In this document: positions 6,073 to 14,490 of the stretch, piece by piece
Numbering within the stretch: position 1 is the first letter of the stretch
Layout: each line of letters opens with the position of its first letter
Origin: Thiohalomonas sp041685045
GTDB taxonomy: Bacteria > Pseudomonadota > Gammaproteobacteria > Thiohalomonadales > Thiohalomonadaceae
Assembly (NCBI GenBank): GCA_041685045.1
Contig: JAWLGP010000023.1
Location: forward strand, 1 to 64,000
Reading direction: 5' to 3'
DNA length: 64,000 nucleotides
Notes under the pieces: generated by a model
Database searches by the model: none
The model's input: the letters and a program-made list of their open reading frames with translations, nothing else
Told to the model about the DNA's origin: nothing
Made by a program: the position numbers and the translations under genes

Positions 6073-8565
6073 TCAGGCCGTCAGGCTCATGAACAGCGTG
6101 GGCAGGCGCTCCGGCAGACGCTGCACGTGATCGACCACCGTGTAACGGCCGCCGAAAATGCGGGAGACGTAGCTGTCGGCCTGCGGATCGAGCGTCAGGC
6201 AGTAGGTGAGAACACCGCGGCTCTCCAGCTCCTCGACCGCCTTGCGAGTGTCCTGGCGCAGGTACTGCGGGTCGCGCACATCGATGTCAGCGGGCTCGCC
6301 GTCGGTCACCAACAGCACCAGCTTCTTCTGCTGTGGCTGGCGTTGCAGATGGGCGCCGGCGTGACGCAGGGCCGCCCCCATCCGGGTCGACAGACCGCCG
6401 CGCATGCCGGCCAGGCGTGATTTGCTCTGTTCGTCCCACTCCTGATTGAAGTCCTTGAAGCGGAAATACTGCACGTCGTGGCGGCCATCGGAAGCGAAAC
6501 CGTGCACGGCGAAGGGGTCGCCGATACCGTCCAGCGCCCAGGCCAGCAGCGTGGTGGCCTCGCGGGCGAGGTTCAGCAGCGGGCGGTCGGCGCCGGGCGG
6601 GACGTCGTTGGTGGATTCGGAAAGGTCGAGCAGCACCAGTACCGCGAGGTCGCGGGTCTTGCGCTCGATGCGGATGTTGACGCGCGGGTCCGGGTCGAGG
6701 CCCATGCGCAGATCGACCATGGCGCGAATCGCGGCATTGAGGTCGATCTCTTCGCCGTCCTCCTGGTGCCGCTGGCGAATGACGCCCTGCGGCTGCACCG
6801 CGTCGATGATGTGCTTCAGCCGGCTGGCAATGGGGCGGTATTCGAGCAGGGTCCGATCGATCTCTTTGGGGTCGCCGCGGCCCTGGCGCTTTTCCAGCAC
6901 CGTGGCCCAGTCGGGCCGATGCAGTTGCACCTGGTAGTCCCATTCCGGGTAGTGGTACGGCTCACTGACCGGCTCTTTGCCCTCGAGCTGGTTCATGGAG
7001 ACCCCTTCCGGATCGCCGTCGCGGAAGAACTCGGTCTCCAGGGTCCAGATCTCCTGGGCGTCGTCACCGGCCAGTTCGTTGTCGATCTCGTTGACCATCT
7101 CCATGACGTTGACCTTGCGCCGCTCCTGGCGCGCCGAGGCCGACACGTATTCCGCCTCGTGCCAGGCGATCTCGTCGAAGGCCCAGACGTAGCGGTTGTC
7201 GTCACGATAGGGGATGGCAATGCTCTCGAGCACGCGCAGGCTCGGCAGGGCGGCGCGGGCGCCCAACTCGTTGTAGAGGGTGACGCCGAGGTCCCAGCTG
7301 AGCCGGTTGTCTTCTCCGCGGCGCGCGAACTCCTCGCGGAATGCGGCGGCGGAGGCGTTGATCCAGGGATCATCATCCGCGTAATCGGCGTCGAGCAGGG
7401 CGTGGGCCAGCCGCTCGAGGCGGCGCACGGTCGGGTCGCGCTCGTCGTCGATGGCGGCGAGCTGTCGGTGGAACGGCAGCCAGAGCTTTTTCAGCCCCGG
7501 AAACTCGCGGCTCGCCAGCGCCTCGACGCGGGCGTCCTCCACCAGGCCGATGAAGAACATCTGCGCCGGGTTGAGCGCCTCAGCCGAGATCGGCTCGCGG
7601 GTGTAGGCGAGGTGGGCCGCGGCGTGGGTGGCGGCGGCGCGATAAAGGTCCTTGCCGGGCAGACCCTGCCAGTCCGCCGCTCCTGCGCATCCTGCACCCG
7701 CGGCATTAGTGCATCCCTGCACGTCTGCCGCTCCTGCGCATCCTGCGCCCGCGGTATTAGTGCATCCCTGCACGTCTGCCGCTCCTGCGCATCCTGCGCC
7801 CGCGGTATTAGTGCATCCCTGCACGTCGTCGTAGGCGTCCGGCAGGTGGATCACCCGGTTTTCGATGAACGGCTTGTAGCCCTCGCGGCTCTCCACATCG
7901 CCGGAGGTGGGGCGGAGGAAGAAATCGCGGCCCCAGAGGGCGCGAAGGTAGAAATTGAGCTTGCGCTGGTTGTCGATGAACAGGGTGCCACGCCGCTCCT
8001 TCTGCAACACGGCCAGGGCGTCGGCGCTCTCCAGGGCGAAGTATTTGCCGAGCGCGGCAAAGTCGCGGGCGTGGGCCTGCGCCCCCCACAACGCCCAACG
8101 GCGCAGGCCGCCGAGGGTCAGCTTTGAGAACAGTTCGTCCAGGCGACCGAGCATCGGCCGCAAGCCGCGCGGGGCCTTGGCCGAGAGTTGGTGCAGCAGG
8201 CTTAGATACTGCTCCAGCAGGCCGGCGTCGCCCAGCCGGCGGGCGGCCGTGGGCAGACTGGCGAACATCAGGCCGATTACCTCGCCGCTGACCATGGAGG
8301 CGAGCCGCATCGCCGCGGTGACGGTCTCGGGGATGATCTCCTCGCCCACCTCCTTCACCACCGCCGGCATCGCCTGAAGGTAGCTCACCACCAGGTCCCT
8401 GCCGCGGCCGAGTTCGCACAACCCACGCGCCCCTTCCAGCCAGTTGTTTAGCCCGCGCGGCGACATCACCCGCGCCGCCTCGGCAAAACTCGCCTCAAGC
8501 GTATCCCGCACATGCGGGTCTGCCTGCTCCAGAAAATCCCGGTAATCGTCGAGGTTGATGTTCAT
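6073..8565 (-). CDS. cbbO: RuBisCO activase subunit CbbO (VWA domain)
   Basis: An 830-residue protein with a large alpha-helical N-terminal region and a C-terminal von Willebrand A domain whose metal-ion site reads DLSES near residue 647, with TDGEPAD about 105 residues later. CbbO is the adaptor that docks the hexameric AAA+ motor CbbQ onto RuBisCO so that inhibitory sugar phosphates are pulled from the active site. The start MNINLDDYRDF was chosen over an in-frame GTG/ATG inside the upstream repeat. Oddity: between DAYDD and the expected WQGLPGKDLYRAA the protein has three copies of a 17-residue unit (VQGCTNTAGAGCAGAAD), encoded by a 51-bp minisatellite; removing them restores an uninterrupted family-like sequence. 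Last gene of the cbbLSQO operon. Confidence 0.92.
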   Translation of the reverse strand: MNINLDDYRDFLEQADPHVRDTLEASFAEAARVMSPRGLNNWLEGARGLCELGRGRDLVVSYLQAMPAVVKEVGEEIIPETVTAAMRLASMVSGEVIGLMFASLPTAARRLGDAGLLEQYLSLLHQLSAKAPRGLRPMLGRLDELFSKLTLGGLRRWALWGAQAHARDFAALGKYFALESADALAVLQKERRGTLFIDNQRKLNFYLRALWGRDFFLRPTSGDVESREGYKPFIENRVIHLPDAYDDVQGCTNTAGAGCAGAADVQGCTNTAGAGCAGAADVQGCTNAAGAGCAGAADWQGLPGKDLYRAAATHAAAHLAYTREPISAEALNPAQMFFIGLVEDARVEALASREFPGLKKLWLPFHRQLAAIDDERDPTVRRLERLAHALLDADYADDDPWINASAAAFREEFARRGEDNRLSWDLGVTLYNELGARAALPSLRVLESIAIPYRDDNRYVWAFDEIAWHEAEYVSASARQERRKVNVMEMVNEIDNELAGDDAQEIWTLETEFFRDGDPEGVSMNQLEGKEPVSEPYHYPEWDYQVQLHRPDWATVLEKRQGRGDPKEIDRTLLEYRPIASRLKHIIDAVQPQGVIRQRHQEDGEEIDLNAAIRAMVDLRMGLDPDPRVNIRIERKTRDLAVLVLLDLSESTNDVPPGADRPLLNLAREATTLLAWALDGIGDPFAVHGFASDGRHDVQYFRFKDFNQEWDEQSKSRLAGMRGGLSTRMGAALRHAGAHLQRQPQQKKLVLLVTDGEPADIDVRDPQYLRQDTRKAVEELESRGVLTYCLTLDPQADSYVSRIFGGRYTVVDHVQRLPERLPTLFMSLTA
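7674..7826 (-). repeat. 51-bp minisatellite, three in-frame units inside cbbO
   Basis: Three consecutive 51-base units (7674-7724, 7725-7775, 7776-7826). Units 2 and 3 are identical and unit 1 differs at about four positions. Because 51 is divisible by three the frame is kept and each unit adds 17 residues with two cysteines. Each unit contains self-complementary text (GTGCATCCCTGCAC) that could form a small hairpin. Confidence 0.9.
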
Positions 8566-8599
8566 GTGGTTTCTTTCACCTCGGTTGGGTAAAGCCTTA

Positions 8600-8765
8600 A
8601 ACGCAAAGGCGCAAAGACGCAAAGAACGCAAAGGAGATTGGAGTCGGGTAATGCCAAGAAACCCAGACGCCGGAGACGTTTTGGAAACGTCAGGCTACTA
8701 TGCCAACCCGACTGAATTCCCTTTAGCATTTCTTCGCGCCCTTCGCGTCTTTGCGCCTTTGCGTT
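8600..8765. repeat. Inverted repeat in the cbbQ-cbbO spacer (CGCAAAG family)
   Basis: Arms of 34 bases (8600-8633 and 8732-8765) match inverted with 30 of 34 positions, the first 21 perfectly; they consist of iterated GCAAAGRCGC-type text. This is a familiar interspersed repeat type in proteobacteria, and a GC-richer relative lies at 37861-37979. It fills almost the whole spacer and would be transcribed with the operon. Confidence 0.8.
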
Positions 8766-8779
8766 GAACGCTTTTTCTC

Positions 8780-9619
8780 TCAGAAATAGGTCTCCACCGC
8801 CTGGTCCAGCGTCTCGCGCATGTCCGGGTCGTCGGTGATCGGGCGCACCAGGGTCATGGTGCAGGCGGCGCGCGGGGCGATGCCCTGGGCGATCAGGTTG
8901 GCGGCGTAGACCAGCAGCCGGGTGGAGATCCCCTCGTCGAGGCCGTGGCCCTTGAGGTTGCGGGCACGGTGGGCGACCTGCACCAGCTTTTCGGCGGTGG
9001 CGGCATCGACGCCGGTCTCGTGGGTGATGATCTCCGCCTCGACTGCCGCATCCGGATAGCTGAAGTCGAGCGCACCGAAGCGCTGCTTGGTGGACTGCTT
9101 CAGGTCCTTCATCAGGTTCTGATAGCCGGGGTTGTAGGAGATCACCAGCTGGAAGGCGGGATGGGCGTGCACCAGCTCGCCCTTTTTGTCGAGCGGCAGG
9201 GTGCGGCGGTGGTCGGTCAGCGGGTGGATCACCACGGTGGTGTCCTGGCGCGCCTCCACGACCTCGTCCAGATAGCAGATGGCACCGATGCGGGCGGCAG
9301 TGGTGAGCGGGCCGTCCTGCCAGCGGGTGCCGCTGGCATCGAGCAGGAAGCGACCGATCAGGTCGGACGCGGTCATGTCCTCGTTGCAGGCCACCGTCAC
9401 CAGCGGGCGGCCGAGCTTCCAGGCCATGTATTCGACGAAGCGGGACTTGCCGCAGCCGGTCGGGCCTTTGAGCATCACCGGCATGCGCGCGGCGTAGGCG
9501 GCCTGGTACAGGTCGATCTCGTCGGCGACCGGATGGTAATAGGGCTCCGCCTCGACCTTGTACTGCTCGTGGATGTCGAGCGGCTTGGCCTGCTTCAGGG
9601 TTTCGGAAGTGGCTGCCAC
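8780..9619 (-). CDS. cbbQ: RuBisCO activase AAA+ subunit CbbQ
   Basis: A 279-residue MoxR-clade AAA+ ATPase. Walker A is GPTGCGKS (residues 52-59), Walker B ICYLDEV (114-120), and the arginine-rich sensor region follows LKQSTKQRFGALDF. CbbQ forms hexameric rings that, with CbbO, remodel inhibited form I RuBisCO using ATP. Length and sequence are typical of the family. It lies between cbbS and cbbO, separated from each by a spacer filled with a different inverted repeat. The Shine-Dalgarno GAGGAATC lies directly upstream of the ATG. Confidence 0.95.
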   Translation of the reverse strand: MAATSETLKQAKPLDIHEQYKVEAEPYYHPVADEIDLYQAAYAARMPVMLKGPTGCGKSRFVEYMAWKLGRPLVTVACNEDMTASDLIGRFLLDASGTRWQDGPLTTAARIGAICYLDEVVEARQDTTVVIHPLTDHRRTLPLDKKGELVHAHPAFQLVISYNPGYQNLMKDLKQSTKQRFGALDFSYPDAAVEAEIITHETGVDAATAEKLVQVAHRARNLKGHGLDEGISTRLLVYAANLIAQGIAPRAACTMTLVRPITDDPDMRETLDQAVETYF

Positions 9620-9659
9620 GGTGATTCCTCCTCAAAACCGGCGAACGGGTTGTTACTCG

Positions 9660-9728
9660 TAGGGTGCGATTCATCGCACCGGGCGACGTTTCGACGAGGC
9701 CGCGATCGGTGCGATAAATCGCACCCTA
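9660..9728. repeat. Inverted repeat in the cbbS-cbbQ spacer
   Basis: Arms of 21 bases (9660-9680, beginning TAGGGTGCGATTCATCGCAC, and 9708-9728) match inverted with one mismatch around a 27-base loop. Each arm is itself partly palindromic (GGTGCGAT and ATCGCACC), so the RNA could fold as one long stem or two short ones. It resembles interspersed palindromic elements of proteobacterial genomes. Confidence 0.8.
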
Positions 9729-9740
9729 CATTGGATCTTC

Positions 9741-10100
9741 TCAGACCTTGATCGGGCCGCGGTAGACCACCATCGCGGCGCCCTGCGACTGCCGGTAGTT
9801 GTCGTAGCCGACCAGACGGACATGGTGATTCGGGTGCGCCTTGTGGCACGCCTCGGCCTCGGCGAGGATGCGGTCGACGTCGGTCTCGCCAAACATCGGC
9901 AGCTTCCACATGTACCAATAGTGGTCGAAGGCGTTCTCCGGCTCGGTGTGCTCGACGGCCGGGTTCCAGCCTTTGGAGACGATGAACTCGACCTGCTTGC
10001 GCACCTGGTCGTCACCCATCGCCTCCAGATAGGAAAAGGTCTCGAACTTCCGGCTACCCGGATCGCTCAGGCTCGATTGATAATCCTGCATATCGCTCAT
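9741..10100 (-). CDS. cbbS: RuBisCO small subunit, form I
   Basis: A 119-residue small subunit starting MSDMQDYQSSLSDPGSRKFE; the long N-terminus and the highly conserved block AFDHYWYMWKLPMFGE are those of proteobacterial form IA small subunits. CbbS caps the CbbL octamer to form the L8S8 enzyme. The start was placed at the ATG preceded by AAGGAGCAAACC, not at the in-frame codon 51 bases upstream, which lies inside the palindrome. No carboxysome shell genes are adjacent, so the enzyme is probably the cytosolic IAq type associated with cbbQO. Confidence 0.96.
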   Translation of the reverse strand: MSDMQDYQSSLSDPGSRKFETFSYLEAMGDDQVRKQVEFIVSKGWNPAVEHTEPENAFDHYWYMWKLPMFGETDVDRILAEAEACHKAHPNHHVRLVGYDNYRQSQGAAMVVYRGPIKV

Positions 10101-10119
10101 GGTTTGCTCCTTGGAATAG

Positions 10120-10197
10120 GGTAGGTGGTAGGTGGAATATCGGGGTGGCAAGTGGCATGCGGGTTACCCACATGCCATATGCCACCTACCACCTACC
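10120..10197. repeat. Hairpin-forming inverted repeat between cbbL and cbbS
   Basis: Arms 10120-10140 and 10177-10197 (GGTAGGTGGTAGGTGG plus five bases) match inverted in 20 of 21 positions. The 36-base interior carries another pair, TGGCATG and CATGCCA, so the transcript can form one long interrupted stem. The right arm contains the cbbL stop codon, so the stem starts inside the end of cbbL and finishes before the cbbS Shine-Dalgarno. Confidence 0.85.
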
Positions 10198-11611
10198 TGT
10201 GAGCCACATCGAGTTTGTCGACGGTGTCGAACTCGAATTTGATCTCCTTCCAGGTCTCCATCGCCATCTTCAGCTCGGGGCTGTGCTTGGCGGCGTTGGT
10301 CAGGATCTCCTTGCCCTCTTTTTCGATCTCGCGGCCTTCGTTGCGGGCCTGGGTGCAGGCCTCGAGGGCGACGCGGTTGGCGGCGGCGCCGGCGGCGTTG
10401 CCCCAGGGGTGGCCGAGGGTGCCGCCACCGAACTGGAGGATGGCGTCATCACCAAAGATCGAGACCAGGGCCGGCATGTGCCAGACATGGATGCCGCCGG
10501 AGGCGACCGGGAAGACGCCGGGCATGTGGGCCCAGTCCTGATCGAAGAACAGGCCGCGGCTGCGGTCTTCCGGGATGAAGCGGTCGCGCATGGTGTCGAT
10601 CCAGCCCAGGGTCGCCTCGCGGTCGCCTTCGAGCTTGCCGACCACCGTGCCGGAATGGAGGTGGTCGCCGCCGGACAGACGCAGCATCTTGGTCAGCACA
10701 CGGAAGTGGATACCGTGGCGCGGGTTGCGGTCGATAACTGCGTGCATGGCACGGTGGATGTGCAGCAGCATGCCGTTGTCGCGGCACCAGTTGGCCAGAC
10801 CGGTGTTTGCCGTGAAGCCGCCGGTCAGGTAGTCGTGCATGATGATCGGCATCTTGAGTTCCTTGGCGAACTCGGCACGCTTGTACATCTCTTCCGGGGT
10901 GGGCGCAGTGACGTTCAGATAGTGGCCCTTGCGCTCGCCGGTCTCCGCCTCGGCCTTGTGGATCGCCTCGGCGACGAACTCGAAGCGGTTGCGCCAGCGC
11001 ATGAACGGCTGGCTGTTGACGTTCTCGTCATCCTTGGTGAAGTCCAGGCCGCCGCGCAGACACTCGTACACGGCCCGGCCGTAGTTCTTGGCGGAGAGGC
11101 CGAGCTTCGGCTTGATGGTGCAGCCGAGCAGGGCACGGCCGTACTTGTTCATCTTGTCGCGCTCGACCTGGATGCCGTTGGGCGGTCCGCCGCAGGTAAC
11201 GACGAAGGCGACCGGCACGCGCACGTCTTCCAGCCGCAGGGAACGTACGGCCTTGAAGCCGAACACGTTGCCGACCAGGGAGGTGAGCACGTTCACCACC
11301 GAGCCTTCCTCGAACAGGTCCAGCGGATAGGCGATAAAGGCGTAGAAAGCCTCGTCGTCGCCCGGCACGTCCTCGATGGCGTAGGCGCGGCCCTTGTAGT
11401 AGTCGAGGTCGGTCAACAGGTCGGTCCAGACCGTGGTCCAGGTGCCGGTGGAGGACTCGGCGGCCACCGCGGCAGCGGCCTCTTCGCGCGGCACGCCGGC
11501 CTGCGGCACCACCTTGAAGCACGCCAGGAAGTCAGTGTCCTTCGGCGTGTAATTGGGCATCCAGTAAGTTTCGCGGTACTCCTTCACCCCCGCGTTGTAC
11601 GTCTTTGCCAT
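10193..11611 (-). CDS. cbbL: RuBisCO large subunit, form I
   Basis: A 472-residue large subunit, full length for form I. The catalytic loops are intact: IKPKLGLS (lysines 167 and 169), the carbamylated lysine 193 with metal ligands in GGLDFTKDDENVN, HIHRAMHAV near residue 285, and the mobile loop-6 lysine 326 in GTVVGKLEGDRE. It fixes CO2 onto ribulose bisphosphate in the Calvin cycle. The AGGGGATATCAAAATG context gives a sound start. It is the first gene of the cbbLSQO operon, divergent from cbbR, which is expected to control it. Sequence style (MAKTYNAGVKEYRETYW) is that of form IA from sulfur- and ammonia-oxidising proteobacteria. Confidence 0.97.
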   Translation of the reverse strand: MAKTYNAGVKEYRETYWMPNYTPKDTDFLACFKVVPQAGVPREEAAAAVAAESSTGTWTTVWTDLLTDLDYYKGRAYAIEDVPGDDEAFYAFIAYPLDLFEEGSVVNVLTSLVGNVFGFKAVRSLRLEDVRVPVAFVVTCGGPPNGIQVERDKMNKYGRALLGCTIKPKLGLSAKNYGRAVYECLRGGLDFTKDDENVNSQPFMRWRNRFEFVAEAIHKAEAETGERKGHYLNVTAPTPEEMYKRAEFAKELKMPIIMHDYLTGGFTANTGLANWCRDNGMLLHIHRAMHAVIDRNPRHGIHFRVLTKMLRLSGGDHLHSGTVVGKLEGDREATLGWIDTMRDRFIPEDRSRGLFFDQDWAHMPGVFPVASGGIHVWHMPALVSIFGDDAILQFGGGTLGHPWGNAAGAAANRVALEACTQARNEGREIEKEGKEILTNAAKHSPELKMAMETWKEIKFEFDTVDKLDVAHR

Positions 11612-11791
11612 TTTGATATCCCCTGTTGTGGACTCAACGGAACGACACCGGTCGGAAGTGGCCCGTGGTTCGGCCTAACCTGGATTAGCGGCGGGACCAT
11701 TTCCGACGGCATCGGTTAGGAGTAAAGGTAGTCCGGGATATCGAATAAATAAATTTTAAGGTTTTTATTTAATGTATATACTCTAGTAAAT
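11612..11791. promoter_or_regulatory. Divergent cbbL/cbbR control region with an AT-rich dyad
   Basis: This 180-base region separates the divergent cbbL and cbbR genes. A strongly AT-rich patch next to cbbR contains the dyad AAATAAA (11747-11753) and TTTATTT (11764-11770), 10 bases apart, a plausible LysR-type recognition site. No unambiguous -35/-10 pair was assigned for cbbL. The divergent arrangement with CbbR bound between the genes is standard for this regulon. Confidence 0.6.
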
Positions 11792-12730
11792 ATGAACTTC
11801 CACTTCACACTCCAGCAGATGCGGCTGTTCGAGGCGGTGGCGCGCTTGCGCAGCTTCAGCGGTGCATCCAAGGAGCTGCACCTCAGCCAACCGGCGGTCT
11901 CGATCCAGGTCAAGCGCCTGGAGGAAGCCCTTGGGGTCCCTCTGCTGGAAAGGATCGGTCGTCGTCTCTATCTGACCGGCCCCGGCGAGGAGGCCTACGT
12001 GACCTGCCGCGACGTGCTGCAACGGCTGGAGAACCTCAAGACCAGTCTGGACGACTACAAGGGCGGGGTCCGGGGACAGCTCAAGGTCTCGGCGGTCACC
12101 ACCGCCAAGTACATCCTGCCCCACCTGCTCGGCGTCTTCGCCCAACGCTATCCGGAGGCGGAGATCAGCCTGAAGGTGACCAACCGGCTGCGGGTGCTGA
12201 ACCACCTGGTGGAGAACGAGAGCGACATGGTGGTGATGGGACAGGTGCCGCCGGATCTGGAGGTAAACGTCACGCCTTTCATGGAGAACCGGCTGGTCCT
12301 CGCCGCCCCGCCCAACCACCGTCTCGCCAGCAAACACCAGGTGCCGCTGAGCGATCTGGCGGGTGAGCGTTTTCTCCTGCGCGAGCCCGACTCCGGCACC
12401 CGGCGGGCGATGGACCGGCTGTTCGCCGATCACGGTGTCAGTTACGGCCCGAGTATGGAGTTGGGCAGTACCGAGGCGATCAAGCAGGGGGTCATGGCCG
12501 GACTGGGACTGTCGGTACTCCCGCTGCACAGTCTGGCGCTGGAATTGGCCACCGGGCGCATCGCCCTGCTCGACGTGCACGGGTTTCCCCTGGTCCGTCA
12601 CTGGTACATCGTCCATGCCAAAAACAAGAAGCTGTCGCTGGCGGGCCGCACGTTTGTCGAGTTCCTCGGCAAAGAGGCCGAACAGATCCTCCGGCGGGTG
12701 ATGGAACCCGGTTCGCCCGAAAGCGCCTGA
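11792..12730 (+). CDS. cbbR: LysR-type regulator CbbR
   Basis: A 312-residue LysR-family protein. The N-terminal winged helix (residues 1-60) reads FHFTLQQMRLFEAVARLRSF then HLSQPAVSIQVKRLEEALGV, a canonical LysR helix-turn-helix with LSQPAVS. The effector domain (about 90-300) has LKVSAVTTAKYILPHLLGVF and GLSVLPLHSL, typical of CbbR, which responds to Calvin-cycle and redox metabolites such as RuBP, PGA or NADPH depending on species. Its divergent position beside cbbL leaves little doubt about function. A GC-rich hairpin follows the stop codon. Confidence 0.93.
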   Translation: MNFHFTLQQMRLFEAVARLRSFSGASKELHLSQPAVSIQVKRLEEALGVPLLERIGRRLYLTGPGEEAYVTCRDVLQRLENLKTSLDDYKGGVRGQLKVSAVTTAKYILPHLLGVFAQRYPEAEISLKVTNRLRVLNHLVENESDMVVMGQVPPDLEVNVTPFMENRLVLAAPPNHRLASKHQVPLSDLAGERFLLREPDSGTRRAMDRLFADHGVSYGPSMELGSTEAIKQGVMAGLGLSVLPLHSLALELATGRIALLDVHGFPLVRHWYIVHAKNKKLSLAGRTFVEFLGKEAEQILRRVMEPGSPESA

Positions 12731-12737
12731 AACAGTT

Positions 12738-12764
12738 CCCCGCAGGCCATTTTCACGCCTGGGG
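12738..12764 (+). terminator. Hairpin after cbbR, possible terminator
   Basis: CCC(C)G-CAGGC pairs with GCCTG-GGG around a nine-base loop eight bases after the cbbR stop. The downstream sequence is only modestly T-rich (TAACTATTTGTTGTTA), so termination efficiency is uncertain. Confidence 0.4.
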
Positions 12765-12842
12765 TAACTATTTGTTGTTATTGACGAGGCGGCATCAACA
12801 ACCTCACAATTCCCCAGTTTTTTTCTAATTTGAAATGACCCG

Positions 12843-14480
12843 ATGCGTGCTCCCGCCCTTGTGGCTGCCCTGGCGATCGTCTCCGGCCCCCTCCATGCCG
12901 TCGAGCCCCCCTCCCCCGGGGACGTACGGCGTTCGTTGCCGCCGACTGCACCGCGAGCCGAGCAGCCGGCGCGTAATGTGGATGTCGAACAGCCGCAGTC
13001 CACGACGGTGGCCCCTGCCGACTCCCGGCGGGTGCTGGTCAAGGCGTTCGTCCTCACCGGCAATACGGTCCTTCCCGAGTCGCGGGTGGAAGCGGTGCTC
13101 GGTGCCTGGTCGGGGCAGAAACTCACGCTGGCGGAAATCTACGCCGTTGCCGATCACCTGACCGCCATCTACCACAAGGCGGGCTACAGCCTCGCCCAGG
13201 TCACGGTCCCCGCCCAGAAAGTGAATGAAGGCGTCATTCGGTTGCGGGTGGTGGAAGGGGTGCTGAATAAAGTGGTGGTCGAAGGCGAGACCAGCTATCC
13301 CGAATCGTTCCTGCACGAACAGGTGGATACGCTGAGGCCGGGCGAAATCCTGCAGTTCGGCAACCTGGAACGCGAACTCCTGCTACTGAACGATATGCCC
13401 GGGCTTTCGGCACGGGCCGTGATCCGGCCGGGAGAGGCACCCGGCAGCTCGGACCTTCACCTGCTCACCAGCGAGGAGCGCTTCGAAGGCCAGCTCGTGG
13501 TCGACAACCACGGCCGCGACATGATCGGCGAATGGCGCTCCACCGTCTCTGCGGCCCTGAACAATCCAGGCGGACGAGGCGATCAACTGAGCGGCAGTGT
13601 CACCCGATCGGAAGCGGGTCTGGTGACGGCCGGCGCCCTCGGTTACAGCCTGCCGTTGGGCCATGACGGCGCGCGCCTGAGCGCCAGTATCAGCCGGGTG
13701 GCGTACGGGGTCGGTGGGCAGCTGGCCGCTCTGGATATCGATGGCGAGTCCACCAGCGGGCGCATTGGTGTCTCCTACCCGTGGAAACGCAGTCGGCGCG
13801 GCGATATCGCCTTCACGGCTGCCGTGAGCTATGCCGAAGGCGAGCAGACGGTGACCGGACTGCCGATGATCACGGACGCACCGATCACGCTGCTCGAGCT
13901 CGGCATCACCGCCAGGCGTGTCTACCCCAACGGAGCTTTCGGCCAGCTGGCGGTGCAAGCCTCCGGCAACTTCCGCGACTACGAAATGCGTAGCGACGGC
14001 TCGCACAATGCCGGCCAGCCGCTGCTGCTGCTGATCGATGGCAGCTATGAGCAACCCTTCGCCGACAACTGGAGCGGATACGGACGCCTGATGCTCGCCG
14101 GCGGTCTCGATCCCCTGCACGACACTCAACGGATTTCACTCGGCGGCCCATCAAGTGTGCGCGGCTTTCCCACTTCACAGGCCAGCGGCGATGAAGGCGG
14201 CCTGATCACCGTGGAGGCACGCCGATTGTTCCGGAGTCCGGCGGGAACCGGGCTGTTCCGGGCCTTTGTCGATGCCGGCGAGGTCCGTTGCGACGACTTT
14301 GCGTGTGCCAACGGCTCCTTCTCGGAGACGCTGAGCAGCGCCGGTGTCGGTGTCGCCCTGCTGATCGCCGAACGCTACAGCGTCGATCTCCAGTGGGCGC
14401 GCCGCATCAACGATCACCTGGTGGACGGCAAGGACGAGGACGACGGTCTGACCTGGTTCTCCGTCTCGGCCCGCTTCTGA
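12843..14480 (+). CDS. TpsB outer-membrane transporter (ShlB/FhaC family)
   Basis: A 545-residue precursor with a signal peptide (MRAPALVAALAIVSGPLHA) and a short proline-rich stretch, as in TpsB proteins. Two POTRA domains (about 60-215) include FVLTGNTVLPESRVEAVL and the ShlB-type YHKAGYSLAQVTVPAQKVNEG. The C-terminal 16-stranded barrel (about 230-545) contains the conserved VRGF motif at residues 439-442 on loop 6 and ends in phenylalanine (SVSARF). It secretes the partner TpsA across the outer membrane, recognising the N-terminal TPS domain. Only 10 bases separate it from the tpsA start, so the pair is co-transcribed. Confidence 0.93.
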   Translation: MRAPALVAALAIVSGPLHAVEPPSPGDVRRSLPPTAPRAEQPARNVDVEQPQSTTVAPADSRRVLVKAFVLTGNTVLPESRVEAVLGAWSGQKLTLAEIYAVADHLTAIYHKAGYSLAQVTVPAQKVNEGVIRLRVVEGVLNKVVVEGETSYPESFLHEQVDTLRPGEILQFGNLERELLLLNDMPGLSARAVIRPGEAPGSSDLHLLTSEERFEGQLVVDNHGRDMIGEWRSTVSAALNNPGGRGDQLSGSVTRSEAGLVTAGALGYSLPLGHDGARLSASISRVAYGVGGQLAALDIDGESTSGRIGVSYPWKRSRRGDIAFTAAVSYAEGEQTVTGLPMITDAPITLLELGITARRVYPNGAFGQLAVQASGNFRDYEMRSDGSHNAGQPLLLLIDGSYEQPFADNWSGYGRLMLAGGLDPLHDTQRISLGGPSSVRGFPTSQASGDEGGLITVEARRLFRSPAGTGLFRAFVDAGEVRCDDFACANGSFSETLSSAGVGVALLIAERYSVDLQWARRINDHLVDGKDEDDGLTWFSVSARF

Positions 14481-14490
14481 GCAGACGACG

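Noticed and set aside
7652..7834. Possible CRISPR array in the repeated DNA within cbbO
   Set aside because: The 51-base units are directly adjacent with no variable spacers, are read in frame with cbbO, and no cas genes are near; it is a minisatellite.
9741..11611. Carboxysomal RuBisCO
   Set aside because: No csoS2, csoSCA or shell-protein genes are adjacent; the operon is cbbLSQO, the arrangement of non-carboxysomal form IAq enzymes.
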